From contig CAVTTR010000003.1 of the NCBI GenBank assembly GCA_963737745.1, positions 1 through 64,000 of the forward strand: a stretch of DNA of 64,000 nt, read 5' to 3'. The position numbers and the translations under genes are program-made. The DNA is from Bog-473 sp963737745 (GTDB lineage Bacteria > Actinomycetota > Acidimicrobiia > Acidimicrobiales > RAAP-2). The notes under the pieces were generated by a model. The model worked only from the letters and a program-made list of their open reading frames with translations. It had not been told where the DNA came from and searched no databases. Of the stretch, positions 1-7,777 are shown in pieces (within the stretch, counting starts at the first letter, position 1; each line of letters starts with the position of its first letter).

Positions 1-1
1 G

Positions 2-166
2 CTCGCCAAGTCCAGCGGTGGCTACGCCGTCGAGGTCGTGGACGCAGACGGGATCAACCATCTGGTGGCCGTCTCGCTCGGACTGTTCGACGACGCTGAC
101 GGGCTGGTACAGGTCAAAAGCTCGGACCTGGCCACTGGCCAACGAGTGGTGGTCCCGAGCACATGA
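2..166 (+). CDS. C-terminal fragment of HlyD/MacA-type efflux adaptor (partial)
   Basis: The last 54 residues of a gene that begins left of the window are readable in frame from base 2 and end at TGA 164-166. The segment is beta-rich and ends in a motif of the type DLATGQRVVVPS, as at the C-terminus of membrane-fusion (periplasmic adaptor) proteins. Its stop overlaps the ATG of the following ABC ATPase (ATGA at 163-166), which indicates translational coupling in one transport operon with the ATPase and the FtsX permease. The family call rests mainly on context, because the hairpin and lipoyl domains lie outside the window. Confidence 0.6.
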   Translation, partial: LAKSSGGYAVEVVDADGINHLVAVSLGLFDDADGLVQVKSSDLATGQRVVVPST

Positions 167-1014
167 CCAACTCCGTGCCTCCCATGCCCGACGGCAAGGC
201 GGCCGCGGCGCTACGGGCTCCGGTGCTCGAGGTCGACGACGTCACGAAGAGCTACTCCGGCGAGCCGCCCGTGCAGGCCCTGCGCGGGGTCAGCCTCGCC
301 ATCGGCCAAGGCGAGCTCGTCGGGATCGTCGGGCCGTCGGGGTCGGGCAAGACCACGCTGATGCAACTGATGGGGACCCTCGACCGCCCCACCAGCGGCC
401 ACGTACGGATCACCGGGCTGGACGTCGCCAGCATGGCCGACGACGAAGTCGCCCATCTGAGGGCCACTCGGATCGGGTTCGTCTTCCAGCAGTTCTTCCT
501 GGCCGAGCACTCCACCGTGTTGGACAACGTGGCAGACGGGCTCCTCTATGCCGGTATCGCCCTCAAGCAGCGCCGGAGGCGTGCCCTCGATACCCTGGAC
601 CTGGTCGGCCTGGCCGAGCGCCCTCATGTCCGTCCCACCCAGCTCTCTGGTGGGCAACGCCAAAGGGTCGCCATCGCCCGGGCATTGGTCGGCCAGCCGG
701 CCATCGTGCTCGCCGACGAGCCGACGGGCAATCTGGATCAGGTCACCGGGCAGTCCATCCTGGCCCTGATCGATCAGCTCCACCAGGCCGGCTCGACCAT
801 CGTGGTCATCACTCACGACCACGTCATCGCCGAGCGCATGCCCCGTACTGTCGGCATCCTCGATGGCCGTATTGTCGCCGACACCGGACCCGCCGCGGGC
901 ACTGGCTCCCGCCTAGGACCTCTCGCCTTCCTGGCTCATCCCCCCACCCACGCAACGCTGGGCGCGACCGGCACACCCGCCGATCAGGAGCAGCCGTGCC
1001 GGCCGCCATCCTGA
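163..1014 (+). CDS. ABC transporter ATP-binding protein, MacB/LolD type
   Basis: A 283-residue cytoplasmic ATPase that would power the adjacent FtsX-type permease. Walker A is GPSGSGKTT, the Q-loop lies in FVFQQFF, the signature is LSGGQRQRV, Walker B is IVLADEPTGNLD, and the switch histidine lies in VITHD. The DEPTGNLD signature is typical of the MacB/LolD/FtsE branch. About 40 extra C-terminal residues rich in Pro, Ala and Gly follow the catalytic core. The start overlaps the stop of the adaptor gene, and the end overlaps the GTG of the permease. The operon order adaptor-ATPase-permease matches macrolide or peptide efflux systems, but the substrate is unknown. Confidence 0.93.
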   Translation: MTNSVPPMPDGKAAAALRAPVLEVDDVTKSYSGEPPVQALRGVSLAIGQGELVGIVGPSGSGKTTLMQLMGTLDRPTSGHVRITGLDVASMADDEVAHLRATRIGFVFQQFFLAEHSTVLDNVADGLLYAGIALKQRRRRALDTLDLVGLAERPHVRPTQLSGGQRQRVAIARALVGQPAIVLADEPTGNLDQVTGQSILALIDQLHQAGSTIVVITHDHVIAERMPRTVGILDGRIVADTGPAAGTGSRLGPLAFLAHPPTHATLGATGTPADQEQPCRPPS

Positions 1015-2201
1015 GCCGGAGGCGGTTACCGCTCTCCGATCTGACCCGGCTCTCCACGGTGGGACTACGCACCCGCAAGCTACGGGCCGGGCTGTCCGCT
1101 CTCGGTATCGCAATTGGCGTAGCCGCCATCGTCGCCGTCCTCGGCCTCTCGGCCTCGTCTCAGGCCGGCCTGCTCAACGAGATCAGCCAACTCGGCACCA
1201 ACCTGCTCACCGTCAGCAATGGCGAGAGTGTCACCGGCGCCCCAGCCGAGCTGCCAATCACGGCCCCAGCGATGATCGGCCGGATCAAGGGCGTACAGCA
1301 GGTGCAGACCACCGGGACGGTCAGCGGCGCCGATGCCTACCGTAACCCCTACATCCCCTCCATCGACACCAACGCTTTGACCGTCCAAGCGGCATCCCTC
1401 GACCTCCTCCCGGTGCTCGCCACCAGCGTCGCCCAGGGCCGTTACCTCAACGTCGCAACCGCCAAAGAACCCGTCGCAGTCCTCGGCGCCGCCGCCGCGC
1501 AACGCCTCGGGATCGACCGCGTCTACCCCGGCGAACGCATCTGGGTCGGCGGTCAATGGTTGTACGTGGTCGGCATCCTCAGACCGACCGTTCTGGTCGC
1601 TGCGGTCAACTCATCTGTTCTGGTCGGCTACCCCGAGGCGGCGAAGTTCCTCGGCTTCGACGGGCATCCCTCCACCATCTACGTCCGCGCCCAGAACGAC
1701 CGGGTCACTGCGGTCGACAACCTCCTCGGCGCCACCGCCAACCCTGAGAATCCCAGCGGGGTCAACGTCAGCCAACCCTCCGATGTCCTAGTCGCTCAAG
1801 CCGACGCCAAGAGTGCTCTAAACGGTCTGTTTCTCGGCCTGGGCGCCGTCGCACTCTTGGTCGGCGCGGTCGGCGTCGCCAACATCATGATCATCTCCGT
1901 CCTCGAACGCCGCTCTGAGATCGGCCTACGCCGCGCTCTCGGCGCCACCAAAGGCCACATCCGCACCCAATTTCTCTCCGAAGCCGTTCTTCTCGGTCTC
2001 CTTGGCGGCGTTGTCGGCGTTGCGCTCGGAGTCGTTTCCACCGCTGTCTACGCCCACACCAAAGGTTGGGCCACCGTCGTGCCACCAGAAGCCTGGCTCG
2101 GCGGCTTTGCCGCTTCCCTGATCATCGGCGCGGTCGCCGGGCTAATGCCCGCCCTGCGTGCCGCACGGATGTCGCCCACCCAGGCGCTGTGGAGCATGTG
2201 A
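996..2201 (+). CDS. ABC transporter permease, MacB/FtsX family
   Basis: A 401-residue permease. The open frame runs upstream to base 18, but the part before 996 is a shadow of the ATPase gene. GTG at 996 has AGGAG at 986-990, 5 nt upstream, and matches the family N-terminus. Architecture: one TM helix near residues 30-50 (GLSALGIAIGVAAIVAVLG), a long extracytoplasmic MacB_PCD-like domain, then three C-terminal helices of the FtsX fold with the family motif ERRSEIGLRRALGA. It ends in a typical PTQALWSM tail. It overlaps the upstream ATPase by 19 bases and completes a MacAB-like export operon. Confidence 0.92.
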   Translation: MPAAILSRRRLPLSDLTRLSTVGLRTRKLRAGLSALGIAIGVAAIVAVLGLSASSQAGLLNEISQLGTNLLTVSNGESVTGAPAELPITAPAMIGRIKGVQQVQTTGTVSGADAYRNPYIPSIDTNALTVQAASLDLLPVLATSVAQGRYLNVATAKEPVAVLGAAAAQRLGIDRVYPGERIWVGGQWLYVVGILRPTVLVAAVNSSVLVGYPEAAKFLGFDGHPSTIYVRAQNDRVTAVDNLLGATANPENPSGVNVSQPSDVLVAQADAKSALNGLFLGLGAVALLVGAVGVANIMIISVLERRSEIGLRRALGATKGHIRTQFLSEAVLLGLLGGVVGVALGVVSTAVYAHTKGWATVVPPEAWLGGFAASLIIGAVAGLMPALRAARMSPTQALWSM

Positions 2202-2542
2202 GCCTCGTCGATCGAGAGGACCCGTCCGTTTGAACGACTTGGCGGACGCTGAACGATCGCTCCAAAACACCCCAACAAACATCCCCACCATTTCGCAATT
2301 TTGTGTGGGATTGGGCGGCACCTTTGTCCCCAGGAATCCCAGTTCAGCGCGCTTCTACATCACCTGGCATCATCTGACTCGGACGGCTAGCAAACCCGCC
2401 TATCGGACGACTCGCCGTCGATGACCCGCTGACCAGGGTGTCAAGGTTGCCCTTCAAGTCTGGGACACGGGTCTCACACGGGAAGCGAAAGACCATACCG
2501 GGCGTGGCTACCCCTTGGATTCTCGATCTTCCCGACAATCTC
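2202..2542. other. Intergenic region between convergent genes, no gene seen
   Basis: This stretch of about 340 bases separates the + strand permease from the - strand SDR gene. Open frames here are short, arginine- and serine-rich and unlike known domains. I see no clear hairpin with a T-tract and no RNA gene. Its AT content is locally higher around 2265-2310. Confidence 0.5.
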
Positions 2543-3292
2543 TCACTCCCAGAGTTGGAGGAGTGTCCTGGGCCGAATCCACATGACGTCGATCTGGGCG
2601 CGACTCCTGAGGATATCGACAAGCGCCTCAGCTTGATCGTCCGGCTCAAGCTGCTCCTGGGCCAGATACCCCCTGGCTTGCCACTGCTGCCTGAACCATT
2701 CGAGACGTTCGGGTTCTGGCTTGTCAGCGCTGGCGAAGAACGACGTGCCGCTGGTCGAGCCGATAACCATGGTCGTGAACCGCACCCTCGGGTGCTCAAG
2801 TTTCCACACCTCCACGCATTTCTCGACGGCCACCTTGCTGGCTGCGTAGAGTCCCATTCCGATCCAAGGGGGAGTCACATGAGCCGAGACACTCGAAAGA
2901 TAGACGGCTACTCCCTCGCTGGCCTCGAGGTGGGGAGCAGCGGCAGCGGTGACCAGTCCCGCGCCTATCACGTTGGTCTCCATCACTTTGAGCCAGTGTT
3001 CGGACGTCGCCTCGGATAATTCGGTGACAACGGTGACGCCGGGGGCATAAATGAGTCCGTCGAGTCCTCCGAGGAGCTCAACGGCAGACTGCACCACCTC
3101 CTTACACGCCGAGGGGTCACGGACATCGCACCGGAGAACATGCATACGTTCCCCACTTTCGAAATCGTCCGGCATATTCCTTGCGGCCGCCACCACGGAC
3201 GCACCCTCAGCATGGAGACGCCGACCAAATGCCGCTCCGAGACCACGCGACGCTCCGACTACGAGAAACCGCCTGTCCCCGAGTAGGCCCAC
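2543..3292 (-). CDS. SDR-family NAD(P)-dependent oxidoreductase
   Basis: A 249-residue short-chain dehydrogenase. The N-terminal nucleotide-binding motif is GASRGLG (residues about 13-19), followed by a CDVRD acidic loop. Catalytic residues are visible: Ser in YLSSVSAH and Tyr/Lys in YAASK. The usual NNAG motif is replaced by YAPGV, as in some divergent SDRs. Length is normal for classical SDRs. The start is GTG, with only a weak GAG-type ribosome site. It stands alone, divergent from the cupin gene. Substrate cannot be inferred. Confidence 0.85.
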   Translation of the reverse strand: MGLLGDRRFLVVGASRGLGAAFGRRLHAEGASVVAAARNMPDDFESGERMHVLRCDVRDPSACKEVVQSAVELLGGLDGLIYAPGVTVVTELSEATSEHWLKVMETNVIGAGLVTAAAAPHLEASEGVAVYLSSVSAHVTPPWIGMGLYAASKVAVEKCVEVWKLEHPRVRFTTMVIGSTSGTSFFASADKPEPERLEWFRQQWQARGYLAQEQLEPDDQAEALVDILRSRAQIDVMWIRPRTLLQLWE

Positions 3293-3655
3293 GTCGGAAC
3301 TCTAGCTACGTGGGTATGCGCTTCCCCTACACGTCAGGCAACCCTCTGGCCCCGACCGCCGATGAGCCAGATTCCGAATGGCACGCGCGGTCTGTGGGTC
3401 TCGAACGGGTACTTGTAGACGTTTATCAAGCGGACCCGGCGCTGTCGCAGTTCGGACGACGGCCCGACGAGAAGGTGCGATACGGTTCACGGCGTGCCGA
3501 TCCGTGAGCAACTCACTGTGGAGGATCCGGACCTCTACGCAGACGTTCTCGGGCAGGTGAGATTCGGGACGGCCTGGCGAAGTCTTCTTGCATGCCCAGC
3601 AGGGTCGGGGAAGCGGACGGTGCCTGGTCCTCGCCGTTCGACGGGGGGCACTCCA
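3293..3655. other. Intergenic region, possible upstream coding remnant
   Basis: This lies between the divergent SDR gene and the cupin gene. The cupin reading frame is open from a GTG at 3494 and would encode about 54 residues, beginning VPIREQLTVEDPDLYADVL, before the cupin-like start. That stretch looks protein-like at first and then turns low-complexity, so it may be a remnant of another gene or a 5' extension. No RNA gene or hairpin was recognised. Confidence 0.35.
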
Positions 3656-4015
3656 TTGAAGATCGTCCGGGCGGACGAAAGCGCCGCGCTTTCCGCTGCA
3701 GTACCCGATGAGCCCGGACAGTTGGTACCCACGTGGCTTGAGGGACCTCACAACGCTGATCGGTTGGACATGGCGGTGGTGACCGCAAGCCCAGGGGGCG
3801 CAACCCCGCCGCACGTCCACATCGGCGGCCAGGTGATCATCGGGACTAGTGGCCGTGGCTTTGTAGAGACGGGCGACCAACGCGTCGAAGTCGGTCAGGG
3901 CGACGTCGTCATTTGTCCACCTGGCGAGCTTCACACCCACGGGGCACTCGATGACCAACCCTTTTCGCACCTCACCGTCACTACGGGGGGCTACACCTTC
4001 CCGCAGTCGACCTGA
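3656..4015 (+). CDS. Cupin-domain protein
   Basis: A small protein of about 119 residues with a single cupin fold. Cupin motif 1 appears as TPPHVHIGGQVIIGTSGRG, and motif 2 as GDVVICPPGELHTHG, giving His ligands for a metal site. I chose the TTG at 3656 because it begins LKIVRADES, a common start in this family. The frame is open upstream to 3494, so a longer product is possible. Single-domain cupins of this type bind small ligands or act as simple isomerases or dioxygenases, and no specific function can be assigned. Confidence 0.65.
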   Translation: MKIVRADESAALSAAVPDEPGQLVPTWLEGPHNADRLDMAVVTASPGGATPPHVHIGGQVIIGTSGRGFVETGDQRVEVGQGDVVICPPGELHTHGALDDQPFSHLTVTTGGYTFPQST

Positions 4016-4272
4016 CGCTGTCCGAAACCGCTCCAAGATTTACGAACTGGTCAATTTGTGCGAAGCCATCGCCCTCGTAAGCCCGTGGGCCGCGACGATT
4101 GAGAAAAACCCACTAGTGCCGGGGACCCATGGAAGACCGTCTAGGCGGTACGTCGATGAAGCCTGGGACGTTACCCTGCTCTTTCCTGGGGCGTGAGCGA
4201 TGATTCTGCGGGCGGGTCGCCGTCTCAATATTGCGGTCCGATGTGGACCACAACGATCGAATTGGAGTGGAG

Positions 4273-4839
4273 ATGGCGAAGTTGATCTATTCGGTGATCA
4301 GCTCGCTTGACGGGTATTTCGAGGATGCGCAAGGAAAGTTCGACTGGGCGGAGCCCGACGAAGAGGTGCATGCTTTCGCCAATGATCTCGATCGGGCTGT
4401 CGGAACTTACCTCTACGGGCGACGGATGTACGAGACAATGGTCTTCTGGGAGACACTGAGGATCAAGGCAACTGTGCCGCCGGTGTATCGAGACTTTGCT
4501 GAAATCTGGCGGGCCGCTGAGAAGATCGTTTTCTCACGGACACTTTCGGGACCATCGAGTGCGAGGACACGTATCGAGCGCGAGTTCGAACCGGATTTGG
4601 TCCGCCAGCTCAAACTGTCCTCGGTCGACGATATCGCAGTCGCCGGTGGCGACCTCGCCGGACAGGCCATCGGCCTGGGTCTGGTTGATGAGTGCCACGT
4701 CTTTATATGCCCAATTATGGTTGGAGGAGGCAAACGCGCTCTGCCAGACAACCCACCCACGCAACTCGAACTGATCGATGATCACCGCTTCGGGAATGGC
4801 GTCGTGCATCTCCACTACCGCGTGCGCGCCTCATCATGA
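4273..4839 (+). CDS. Dihydrofolate reductase-like (RibD C-terminal) family protein
   Basis: 188 residues of the RibD_C/DHFR-like fold: an N-terminal AKLIYSVISSLDGYFED strand, a central GRRMYETM segment and a C-terminal VDECHVFICPIMVGGGKRAL motif, all characteristic of stand-alone bacterial DHFR-family proteins annotated in many soil bacteria. I chose ATG 4273 over the upstream frame start at 4231 because GGAG at 4264-4267 is well spaced and the protein begins at the first beta strand. The family presumably uses NADPH, but stand-alone members are mostly uncharacterised. Confidence 0.85.
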   Translation: MAKLIYSVISSLDGYFEDAQGKFDWAEPDEEVHAFANDLDRAVGTYLYGRRMYETMVFWETLRIKATVPPVYRDFAEIWRAAEKIVFSRTLSGPSSARTRIEREFEPDLVRQLKLSSVDDIAVAGGDLAGQAIGLGLVDECHVFICPIMVGGGKRALPDNPPTQLELIDDHRFGNGVVHLHYRVRASS

Positions 4840-5117
4840 CGAGACGACCGGAATCGCAGGTGATGCTCCTTTACGGTCGCAACGAGGTGACGTTGTCAAG
4901 CCAAACAGGTCACCTATCGAAAGCCGCCCCCTTCGCTACGCCGTCGACGAGCTCGGGAGCGAGCTCCGAGACTCCAGCAGGACTACCCGTCGACTCCCGA
5001 CGACTCCACGGACTCCGTACTCCGCGACTCCCGAGAGTGGTGTTACAACGACACCCCTGAGATCGCCGTGTTTGCGATCGAATCCGCGGGGGTCAAATTA
5101 ATCGTAAGACTGTCGTC
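4840..5117. other. Intergenic region with a degenerate actcc repeat patch
   Basis: No convincing gene. Around 4965-5045 the pentamer ACTCC, usually within GACTCC, recurs at least six times at irregular spacing, giving a locally low-complexity patch. The open frames across it are Ser/Arg/Pro-rich and look non-coding. Confidence 0.4.
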
Positions 5118-5270
5118 CTACTTCAATGCCTGGTGATCAAGGTCCGCTGCGATGCCCTCGACGTCGTCAAGGTGTGACCAGAAACCTTGACTGGACGACA
5201 TCGGGTCGCTGACACTGTGGCGCAGCTCGATACCGAGATTGCAGGCAATGCAACTATGACCGTCAGCCAT
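5118..5270 (-). CDS. Small hypothetical protein with CxxC
   Basis: A 50-residue reading frame beginning ATG at 5270 with GCGAGG six bases upstream. It starts MADGHSCIACNLGIEL and continues with an acidic, non-repetitive sequence, not the arginine-rich style of shadow frames. The CIAC pair plus nearby His could bind zinc. It diverges from the beta-propeller gene at 5495. I do not recognise the family. Confidence 0.35.
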   Translation of the reverse strand: MADGHSCIACNLGIELRHSVSDPMSSSQGFWSHLDDVEGIAADLDHQALK

Positions 5271-5494
5271 TATGGGCCTCGCTCTTTGAACCCGTGGTCC
5301 GAGTTCGTTGAGTGGAGTCTCCCACGTCCATAGGGCTGCCATGGTAAAGGCAACCGAAATTGCAACCGCGAAACCACTGGTGCGAATACGGTCGCCATCA
5401 AGTTCGTCGACCTCTCCATCCCCGTGGCCGGATCGATGACTCGCCCCAGGTTGCTTGAAACGGCCGGGGGCATTCTGATGATTAGGTTCTTCAT

Positions 5495-7150
5495 ATGAGT
5501 GAAGGACGCAAACCGCGCCGGCGACGTGCAACGGTGAGGGTCCGTACGGTCGTCCTGAGAAAAACGTCACCGCTGCTTGCGATCGGCATGCTCGGTGTTT
5601 TCTCATTAGTGACGGCGCTGGCCACTGGCGCCAGCCTGAGCGCCAACGACGCATTCGCAGCCACCCCCACAGCTGATGGCACGACTTCCTGGACCGTCTA
5701 CCATGGCGATCCCGCTGGATCTGGGTAAACCATACAGACGGCGACGGTCAAAACGTCCTCCGAAGCCTGGACTTCGCCCGCTCTCGATGGTGAGCTCTAC
5801 GGTGAGCCACTGACCTCCTCAGGAGACGTCTATGTTGCTACAGAAGCCAACACGGTCTACGCCCTGTCGGCCGCTGCCGGTTCGGTGATTTGGTCGACGC
5901 ACGTTGGGACCCCGGTGCCGGCGTCATCACTTCCCTGCGGGGATATTTCGCCCACGGTTGGGATCACGGGAACACCAGTCATCGACCGCTCGCGGAACGA
6001 AATATTCGTTGTGGCCGACGAACTGGTGAAGGGAAACCCGGCGCACATCCTGGTGGGCTTGAACGCCACTTCGGGTAAGACGGAGATGACCCAAGATGTC
6101 GATCCTCCGGGGTCGGACCCTGCGGCACTCCTCCAGCGGACCGGCTTAACACTCGATGCCGGCCAAGTGGTGTTCGGCATGGGGGGAAACTATGGAGACT
6201 GCTCCACATATAAGGGGCGCGTCGGAGCGGTGGGCGAAGAGGGCGGGACGCCCACGTTCTTCACCGTCGACGCAGCTTCGGGCGACAGCCAGGGAGCAAT
6301 CTGGATGGGGGGCGCGGCGCCCGCGGTGGATGCCGATGGCAACGTCTGGGTCGGAGCCGGCAATGGCTCGGTGCACTCGGCCGGTCAGGCATACGACGAC
6401 AGTGACTCTGTGCTCGAACTGTCCTCCTCACTCAAACTCCTTCAGTACTTTGCCCCATCAAACTGGGCCGCCAATAACGAACATGATCTCGACATGTCAA
6501 CAGAACCGGCGCTTCTCTCCGACGGCCAAGTGGTGGAAGCTGGGAAGTCCCGCATTGTGTACCTTCTCAACGGGTCAGACCTCGGCGGGATCGGGTCAGA
6601 ACAGGCTTCAATCTCCTCTGGGTGTAGCGAAGACATCGACGGTGGCACCGCCGTCGTTGGGATGATCGTTTACCTTCCCTGCCCAGGTGGCGTTATCGCC
6701 GTCCAAGCGAGCCAGTCGCCGCCTTCCCTCAAGATTCTGTGGAGCGCGAAGGTCGGCAGCGGGCCGCCGATAGTCGCTGGGGGCCTGGTTTGGAGCATTG
6801 GACAAAATGGCACGCTCTTCGGGCTCGATCCGAACACGGGTGAGATCCGCCAGCAGGCTTCAGTCGGTTCGCCGGCAACGCATTTTCCGACCGCCGGAGT
6901 CGGCGGGGGACTCCTCCTCGCCGCAGCAGCAGATCGCGTTGTTGCCTTCGCTACATCTTCGACTCCGACGTCAATCCCAACATCCGCGCCGACACACCAG
7001 ACGACGACCTCAACTCCTCCGACGCGTCGAACTTCACCAACGAATAACGGCCACGTCGCTTTGGACATTGTCATCGCTATTGGTGCGCTCGTTATCATCG
7101 GTGGATCTGCGTGGCTCCTGCGGCGAAGACGAACACATCGAGCCGATTGA
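5495..7150 (+). pseudogene. Secreted PQQ-like beta-propeller protein interrupted by an in-frame TAA
   Basis: One continuous reading frame of about 551 codons, broken only by TAA at 5726-5728. Before the stop lie an Arg-rich N-terminus, a hydrophobic segment (LLAIGMLGVFSLVTALATG) and YHGDPAGSG. Right after it the propeller continues without frame change (TSPALDGELYGEPLTSSGDVY). Repeated blades contain the motif of the type VYALSAAAGSVIWSTHVG. A Thr/Ser/Pro linker, one TM helix (IVIAIGALVIIGGSAWLL) and an RRRR anchor end the protein. The design implies an extracellular propeller tethered at its C-terminus. Either the gene is dead, the base call is wrong, or readthrough occurs. Confidence 0.8.
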
Positions 7151-7203
7151 CCGCTCGGGCCGGCGCACTCATTCTGAAACGTTGTATGTCCCAAGCATTT
7201 CCG

Positions 7204-7761
7204 TCAAACCGAAGCGGCGGCTCGCCCCCACCTGCTCCGCTGTTGCCGTTCCACCATGGGGGCATAATCCGTTATCAGGTGTTGCGTCAGATCGAAGTCA
7301 TGTTCGCTTCTCCTCGCGTCCACAGAGAGCATCTCGTGAGAGAGGTGGGCGAGGTCTTCATCATCTCGATGAATCGCCATGATCCGGGCTCCATGCTTCT
7401 TCGCATCGGTGACTCGTTCGAGCAATTCCGGCGAGGAGAAGCAGGAGGAGACCACAAGTAGCGTCTGATGCCGGGTCGCTCGTGCAATCTCGTCGACCGA
7501 TACCGAAAGGTGGGTGGGGGCTCCAGGCGGTACCCGCCAACGGGCCAGTGTCGGGACGAGGTCTGCTCGCCCATTTCTCTTGGCCTCTTCGCTCAGATGA
7601 GCGACGAAGTGCCAAGGTTCGAACTCGGGCGTACCAACAACCAGTAAGCGCTGCGAAGACTCGTGGCGACCACCCAACGCGTTCGAAAATCGCATTGCCT
7701 CAAGACCGAGAGAGCCCAAGTCTTTGATCCACTTCTTCATGCTCTTTGGGGATGTGTCCAT
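7204..7761 (-). CDS. SIS-domain protein, phosphosugar-binding-like
   Basis: 185 residues resembling the sugar-isomerase (SIS) fold. The segments LLVVGTPEFEPWHFVAHLSEEAK and QTLLVVSSCFSSPELLERVTDAKKHGARIMAIHRD correspond to the phosphosugar-binding loop and the second beta-alpha unit of GmhA-like proteins. The start is ATG 7761 with a strong GGAGGAG site, and a longer frame to 7854 overlaps the upstream gene. It begins 16 bases after the stop of the giant HD-GYP protein and is probably co-transcribed with it. SIS proteins isomerise sugar phosphates or sense them. Neither a heptose operon nor partner enzymes are nearby, so the role is open. Confidence 0.65.
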   Translation of the reverse strand: MDTSPKSMKKWIKDLGSLGLEAMRFSNALGGRHESSQRLLVVGTPEFEPWHFVAHLSEEAKRNGRADLVPTLARWRVPPGAPTHLSVSVDEIARATRHQTLLVVSSCFSSPELLERVTDAKKHGARIMAIHRDDEDLAHLSHEMLSVDARRSEHDFDLTQHLITDYAPMVERQQRSRWGRAAASV

Positions 7762-7777
7762 TCCCTCCTCCGTCGCC

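Noticed and set aside
18..995. Long N-terminal extension of the first permease
   Set aside because: It lies in a shadow frame of the ABC ATPase and is Arg-rich; GTG 996 has a ribosome site.
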